Made by a program: the position numbers and the translations under genes. DNA of 8,887 nt, from contig JACCTK010000218.1 in assembly GCA_013812465.1 (NCBI GenBank), forward strand, positions 1 through 8,887, in the 5' to 3' direction. The stretch is from Actinomycetota bacterium. Its GTDB lineage: Bacteria; Actinomycetota; Thermoleophilia; Gaiellales; Gaiellaceae. The notes below the pieces were generated by a model, which saw nothing but the letters and a program-made list of their open reading frames with translations, had not been told where the DNA came from and searched no databases. This document shows positions 6,865 to 8,887 of this stretch, piece after piece (within the stretch, counting starts at the first letter, position 1; each line of letters opens with the position of its first letter).

Positions 6865-7419
6865 GTGAGTCCTCGTTACGACGTGCCGAAGGCCGCGCCT
6901 GCGCCGCTGCGACTCGTGCAGAGGTTCGTGAACTCCAGCGATCGCGAGAACGAGCGCGAGTGGCTGAGCTCTCCGGCAGCGCTCGCTGCCTGGCTCGCGG
7001 AGGCCGGGCTGCCGGTCGACGGCGCGCTGACCGATGACGATGTGCGTCGAGCGGTCGAGCTTCGAGAGGCGCTCCGCGATCTGTTGCAGGCGAACAACGG
7101 CGGACAGGCGTCTTCGGAGTCCGTCACAACCATCAACGAGGCGGCGCGTAAAGCTCGAATCGGGGTCGAGCTCGATCCTGCCGGACAGGTGCGGTTGACG
7201 GCCCCTGCTCGGGGCGCGGACGCTGCACTCGGCGCGATCGTCGCCGTCTCGTTCTCGGCCATGCTCGACGGAAGCTGGTCACGCCTCAAGGCGTGCCGGA
7301 ACTGCCACTGGGTGTTTCACGACTTCTCGCGCAACCGCTCGGCGAGATGGTGCTCGATGACCCTCTGCGGCAATCGCCTGAAGACGCGGAGCTATCGCCG
7401 TCGCAAAGTCGGAGGGTGA
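6865..7419 (+). CDS. CGNR zinc-finger / ABATE-domain transcriptional regulator
   Basis: This 184-residue protein has two recognisable parts. The N-terminal region (RLVQRFVNSSDRE..., about 15-130) resembles the ABATE domain, a putative stress-sensing or ligand-binding module. The C-terminal CGNR finger is complete: CRNC (144-147), then CSMTLCGNR (163-171) with Cys144, Cys147, Cys163 and Cys168 as zinc ligands, and a basic tail (KTRSYRRRK) suited to DNA contact. Members are thought to be transcription regulators, often next to transporter or stress genes, but few have been studied. The GTG at 6865 is the start that fits the family; the frame is open further upstream but without family-like sequence. 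It is divergent from the ABC exporter across a 71-base region, so it could control the exporter; this is inference from position only. It converges with the MmcQ/YjbR gene, 23 bases apart. Confidence 0.88.
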   Translation: MSPRYDVPKAAPAPLRLVQRFVNSSDRENEREWLSSPAALAAWLAEAGLPVDGALTDDDVRRAVELREALRDLLQANNGGQASSESVTTINEAARKARIGVELDPAGQVRLTAPARGADAALGAIVAVSFSAMLDGSWSRLKACRNCHWVFHDFSRNRSARWCSMTLCGNRLKTRSYRRRKVGG

Positions 7420-7442
7420 TCGGCGAGCCTTCTTTCCTGGGC

Positions 7443-7769
7443 TCAGCTGCGGAGGAGACGCTTCGGCGCTCTCAGCTCCCAGGCCTCGGTGAGGAGGCCG
7501 GCGAGCATCTCCGGATCGGCGCGCCGGAGATCCACGCGCACGGCCGCCAGGCGTTTGCCCCACCACACCTCCGCACAGACGTCCGGCTCGCTCTGGATCG
7601 CGGTGAGAATGCCGCCCTCGTCGAGCATCACGTTCAGGTGGTGCTCGTCCCACAGGGTGGCGAAGATCTTGCCCGCGACGCGGAACGAAGGCCGCCCGTG
7701 ATGATCCTGCTCGACCGCCTCGGGGAGAGCGAGAGCGGACTGTCGTGCCTGTTCGCTGGTTACCGTCAG
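7443..7769 (-). CDS. MmcQ/YjbR family protein with a probable CTG start
   Basis: The 108-residue product reads LTVTSEQARQSALALPEAVE, then QDHHGRPSFRVAGKIFATLW (21-40), and ends AWELRAPKRLLRS. This follows the MmcQ/YjbR pattern: an opening helix with ALALPE, HxGRPSFRVxGKIFATLW, a VRV(D/R)L strand, and a C-terminal LxxAWxxxAPKRL helix. The fold is often described as DNA-binding (CyaY-like), but its job is unknown. No ATG, GTG or TTG lies between the upstream in-frame stop (about 7793) and the conserved N-terminus; CTG at 7769 is the only near-cognate start, with a weak GAGAG four bases before it. Starting at the GTG at 7631 would remove the first 46 residues, including the most conserved block. 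The VOC gene stop is 16 bases upstream, so translation is probably coupled within one operon. Confidence 0.8.
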   Translation of the reverse strand: MTVTSEQARQSALALPEAVEQDHHGRPSFRVAGKIFATLWDEHHLNVMLDEGGILTAIQSEPDVCAEVWWGKRLAAVRVDLRRADPEMLAGLLTEAWELRAPKRLLRS

Positions 7770-7785
7770 GGGTCTCTCGGACCGG

Positions 7786-8160
7786 TCACGTCACTTCCGG
7801 ACGGTAGTCCCCGAAGCTCCACAGATGCCCTTCGAGGTCGCGCGCCGTGTACTCGCGGGAGTCGTACGGCGTGTCCTCGATCTCCCGCTCGATCTCGGCG
7901 CCCGCGGCTTTCGCCCGAGCGTAGTGGGCATCGACATCGTCGACGGCGACGTAGACCCCCTGCTCCGACGGATCGCCCTCGCCGAACATGAAGATGCCCG
8001 GCCCGAGGTGCATCTCGGCGTGGTGGACTTCGCCGTCGTCGCCGCGGTAGGCGACGCGCTCGTTGAACCCGAACGCCCGCGAAAGCCACTTGATGGCGCC
8101 GTTTGCGTCGGCGTAGCGCGTGAAAGGAAAGAAGTTCGGCGTCTGAGTCTGAGTAGGCAT
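7786..8160 (-). CDS. VOC family protein (glyoxalase/bleomycin-resistance fold, PhnB-like)
   Basis: This is a 124-residue cytoplasmic protein with the two beta-alpha-beta-beta-beta halves of the vicinal oxygen chelate fold. The first half is PNFFPFTRYADANGAIKWLS, then RAFGFNERVAYRG. The HHAEMHLGPGIFMFG strand pair (46-60) and the second half VYVAVDDVDAHYARAKAAGA (69-88) to RDLEGHLWSFGDYRP (107-121) are typical. Possible metal or substrate residues are His47 and Glu49, and Glu110/His112, but the reaction is not predictable. The ATG at 8160 is chosen because GAGGAG lies about five bases upstream; a longer frame to 8199 adds 13 residues without family resemblance and skips that SD. It is the first gene of a probable two-gene operon with the MmcQ/YjbR gene. 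Confidence 0.9.
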   Translation of the reverse strand: MPTQTQTPNFFPFTRYADANGAIKWLSRAFGFNERVAYRGDDGEVHHAEMHLGPGIFMFGEGDPSEQGVYVAVDDVDAHYARAKAAGAEIEREIEDTPYDSREYTARDLEGHLWSFGDYRPEVT

Positions 8161-8207
8161 CTCGTCTCCTCTGGATGAACCGGATTTGCTGCTCGGCAAC
8201 CCGCCAG

Positions 8208-8242
8208 CGATGCGATCCTAGTCCAGCGAGCCCGAATGACAA
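8208..8242 (-). promoter_or_regulatory. Promoter of the VOC-MmcQ/YjbR operon
   Basis: On the - strand TTGTCA (8242-8237), a 16-base spacer and TAGGAT (8220-8215) make a good sigma-70-type promoter. Transcription would begin near 8208, giving a leader of about 48 bases that includes the GAGGAG ribosome binding site. Confidence 0.5.
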
Positions 8243-8346
8243 TGCGCACTTGCGTTGCCCCGCAGTCGCCGGCGCGACCACTCCGACTCTTCTGGGTCTG
8301 GCCAAGCTGCTCGCAAGGTTGAACGGCGTGAAATTCCGAGAGCCGA

Positions 8347-8393
8347 TGGAGCTAGGCGGGCTCGAACCGCCGACCTCCTGGGTGCGATGCAGA
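8347..8393 (-). tRNA. tRNA-Ala-like 3' half (fragment, not a complete tRNA)
   Basis: Read on the - strand, this stretch has a partial anticodon arm with U33 and anticodon CGC (8386-8384). It continues with the variable loop AGGTC (8376-8372), a perfect T-arm GGCGG-TTCGAGC-CCGCC (8371-8355), the acceptor 3' strand TAGCTCC and discriminator A (8347). The anticodon stem has a C-C mismatch at 31-39. No D-arm and no matching 5' acceptor strand GGAGCTA can be found upstream of the fragment. It therefore cannot fold as a tRNA. It is a tRNA 3' remnant, as left by integration at a tRNA gene or carried by a repeated element. Confidence 0.65.
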
Positions 8394-8507
8394 CGACGAA
8401 TCAGACGCGATTTGGCTCAACCAAACGACTCGGGGCCGCTTTCAGGGTGTACGAGTGGTGTCCCGAATTACCGTCATTTGCGGTCGATTGTCCGGGGTTT
8501 GGGCACT

Positions 8508-8521
8508 GAAATCGCGATTTC
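8508..8521. promoter_or_regulatory. 14-bp perfect palindrome, possible operator or recombination site
   Basis: GAAATCGCGATTTC is perfectly self-complementary and sits in gene-free DNA between the tRNA fragment and the small zinc-ribbon gene. It is about 77 bases upstream of the candidate -35 of that gene. A dimeric regulator site or the end of the tRNA-tailed element are both possible. Confidence 0.4.
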
Positions 8522-8597
8522 TGCCTAAACTCCCGGATCTCAGCTGGGTCGACGTGTTCCGCGAGCGGGCCGGACCCGAAGGTAGCTAGGCAGAGGG

Positions 8598-8626
8598 TTG
8601 GCGAAGCCAGGCACGGGCGATAGGTT
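8598..8626 (+). promoter_or_regulatory. Candidate promoter of the small zinc-ribbon gene
   Basis: TTGGCG (8598-8603), a 17-base spacer and TAGGTT (8621-8626) precede the ATG at 8637 by ten bases. The transcript would start about 3-5 bases before the ATG, making it nearly leaderless, in keeping with the lack of an SD. Confidence 0.35.
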
Positions 8627-8636
8627 CCCGCAAGAA

Positions 8637-8768
8637 ATGGATTCGAAAAGCGACGGGATTCGCTGCGAAGAGTGCCGGCGCACGGTCGACGAGTTCACCG
8701 CCATCGCCGAGCGCTGGGGCTACTGGTCAGACGGGTGCGGCGAGCTCCTGTCGTTCTGCCCGGAGTGA
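8637..8768 (+). CDS. Small zinc-ribbon-like protein, 43 residues, with TGA at the expected last Cys
   Basis: The product begins MDSKSDGIRCEECRRTVDEF and ends WSDGCGELLSFCPE. It has a CxxC pair (Cys10, Cys13) and a second knuckle that should read C-P-E-C. Only its first Cys (Cys41) is present, because the codon after Glu43 is TGA. Reading through, the next codons give A-G-R-E-F. Small actinobacterial zinc-ribbon proteins of this type, as I remember them, end in FCPEC-A-x-R-E-F, so the TGA stands exactly in place of a TGC Cys codon. Explanations are a nonsense mutation (pseudogene), a truncated but working protein, selenocysteine insertion, or a base error. The readthrough frame stays open to the window end. 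Bases 8769-8887 hold no other gene that I can support. Confidence 0.6.
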   Translation: MDSKSDGIRCEECRRTVDEFTAIAERWGYWSDGCGELLSFCPE

Positions 8769-8771
8769 GCT

Positions 8772-8789
8772 GGGCGCGAGTTCGCGCCC
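8772..8789 (+). terminator. Strong hairpin directly after the TGA of the small zinc-ribbon gene
   Basis: GGGCGCG, loop AGTT, CGCGCCC: a perfect 7-bp G-C stem beginning three bases after the TGA. No T-run follows, so it is an imperfect intrinsic terminator at best. The position and the G in the loop also loosely recall a bacterial SECIS element, although the loop is closer to the TGA (about 12 bases) than is usual. Confidence 0.35.
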
Positions 8790-8887
8790 GACCCTCTCGC
8801 GAGCTCATGGCACGCCGGCGCGCGCAGGAGTAGCACGCTCGGTCGAGCAGCGCCGATCGACCGTCTGGCCCGCGCGGTGGGATGGAC

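Larger units (their letters stand above)
8340..8530. repeat. Possible tRNA-tailed dispersed element
   Basis: The + strand reading of the tRNA fragment gives MELGGLEPPTSWV, a string I recall from many short spurious proteins predicted in actinobacterial, especially Thermoleophilia-like, genomes. That suggests the same DNA recurs at many loci. The sequence downstream as far as the palindrome at 8508-8521 has no gene and lower GC than its surroundings, and may belong to the same unit. The borders are guesses; no second copy lies in this window. The remainder of the gene-free stretch, 8243-8339, shows nothing I can name. Confidence 0.35.

Noticed and set aside
7427..7442. GAGCC...GGCTC as a bidirectional terminator between the convergent CGNR and MmcQ/YjbR genes
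   Set aside because: Only about 5 bp of stem with a 10-base loop and no T-run; too weak to call.
8161..8199. Upstream start (8199) for the VOC protein
   Set aside because: The ATG at 8160 has GAGGAG just upstream and begins right before the domain; the 13 extra residues overlap that SD.
8347..8430. A complete functional tRNA-Ala
   Set aside because: No D-arm and no 5' acceptor strand pairing with TAGCTCC can be found, and the anticodon stem has a mismatch.
8175..8528. Protein of 117 codons containing MELGGLEPPTSWV
   Set aside because: The string is the antisense translation of a tRNA 3' half (T-arm and acceptor). The frame has no domain and no SD, so I treat it as a spurious ORF on a repeat.
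1..8887. CRISPR array, insertion sequence, toxin-antitoxin pair or defence system
   Set aside because: No spaced direct repeats, transposase, integrase or nuclease motifs were seen. The AbrB-like segment lies inside an ATPase and has no partner toxin.

Overview
This is a GC-rich window of chromosomal type, with dense short-spaced genes, GTG starts, Arg/Ala-rich proteins and candidate near-leaderless promoters. Several proteins are of kinds common in Actinomycetota: a CGNR/ABATE zinc-finger regulator, an HTH_42 winged-helix protein, a two-gene FtsX/MacB-type exporter and a very small zinc-ribbon protein. My best guess is a Thermoleophilia-like actinomycete (Gaiellales/Solirubrobacterales), but this rests on protein style and memory, not on a search.

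Layout. (1) Bases 3-1986, + strand: the 3' part of an HTH_42/AlkZ-like winged-helix protein, then, 16 bases later, an extended-SDR NAD(P)-dependent epimerase/dehydratase. (2) Bases 1950-6793, - strand: a complete ABC exporter. The ~1023-residue permease carries two FtsX-type halves. It is followed after 169 bases by a 533-residue ATPase with two nucleotide-binding domains joined by a linker that resembles an AbrB/SpoVT swapped-hairpin domain. The ATPase and epimerase genes converge and overlap by 37 bp. (3) Bases 6794-6864: a compact divergent control region. It has two facing candidate -10 boxes that overlap, and an inverted repeat that would bury the permease Shine-Dalgarno sequence in the mRNA. 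(4) Bases 6865-7419, + strand: the CGNR zinc-finger regulator, which appears to start at or next to its transcript start. (5) Bases 7443-8160, - strand: a VOC/PhnB-like protein followed by an MmcQ/YjbR protein whose only plausible start is CTG. (6) Bases 8161-8636: no complete gene. It holds the VOC promoter, the 3' half of a tRNA-Ala-like sequence inside a possible dispersed element, and a 14-bp palindrome. (7) Bases 8637-8768, + strand: a 43-residue zinc-ribbon protein whose TGA stop lies exactly where the fourth zinc-ligand Cys would be expected, directly followed by a strong hairpin.

The exporter pair almost certainly works as one membrane complex. No periplasmic adaptor and no dedicated regulator (TetR, PadR or two-component) is visible beside it, so its substrate is unknown. 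The divergent CGNR protein is the only regulator-like neighbour. Most of the window is ordinary. The parts worth a second look are the AbrB-like insert in the ATPase, the SD-sequestering leader, the tRNA-tailed element and the TGA-for-Cys zinc ribbon.
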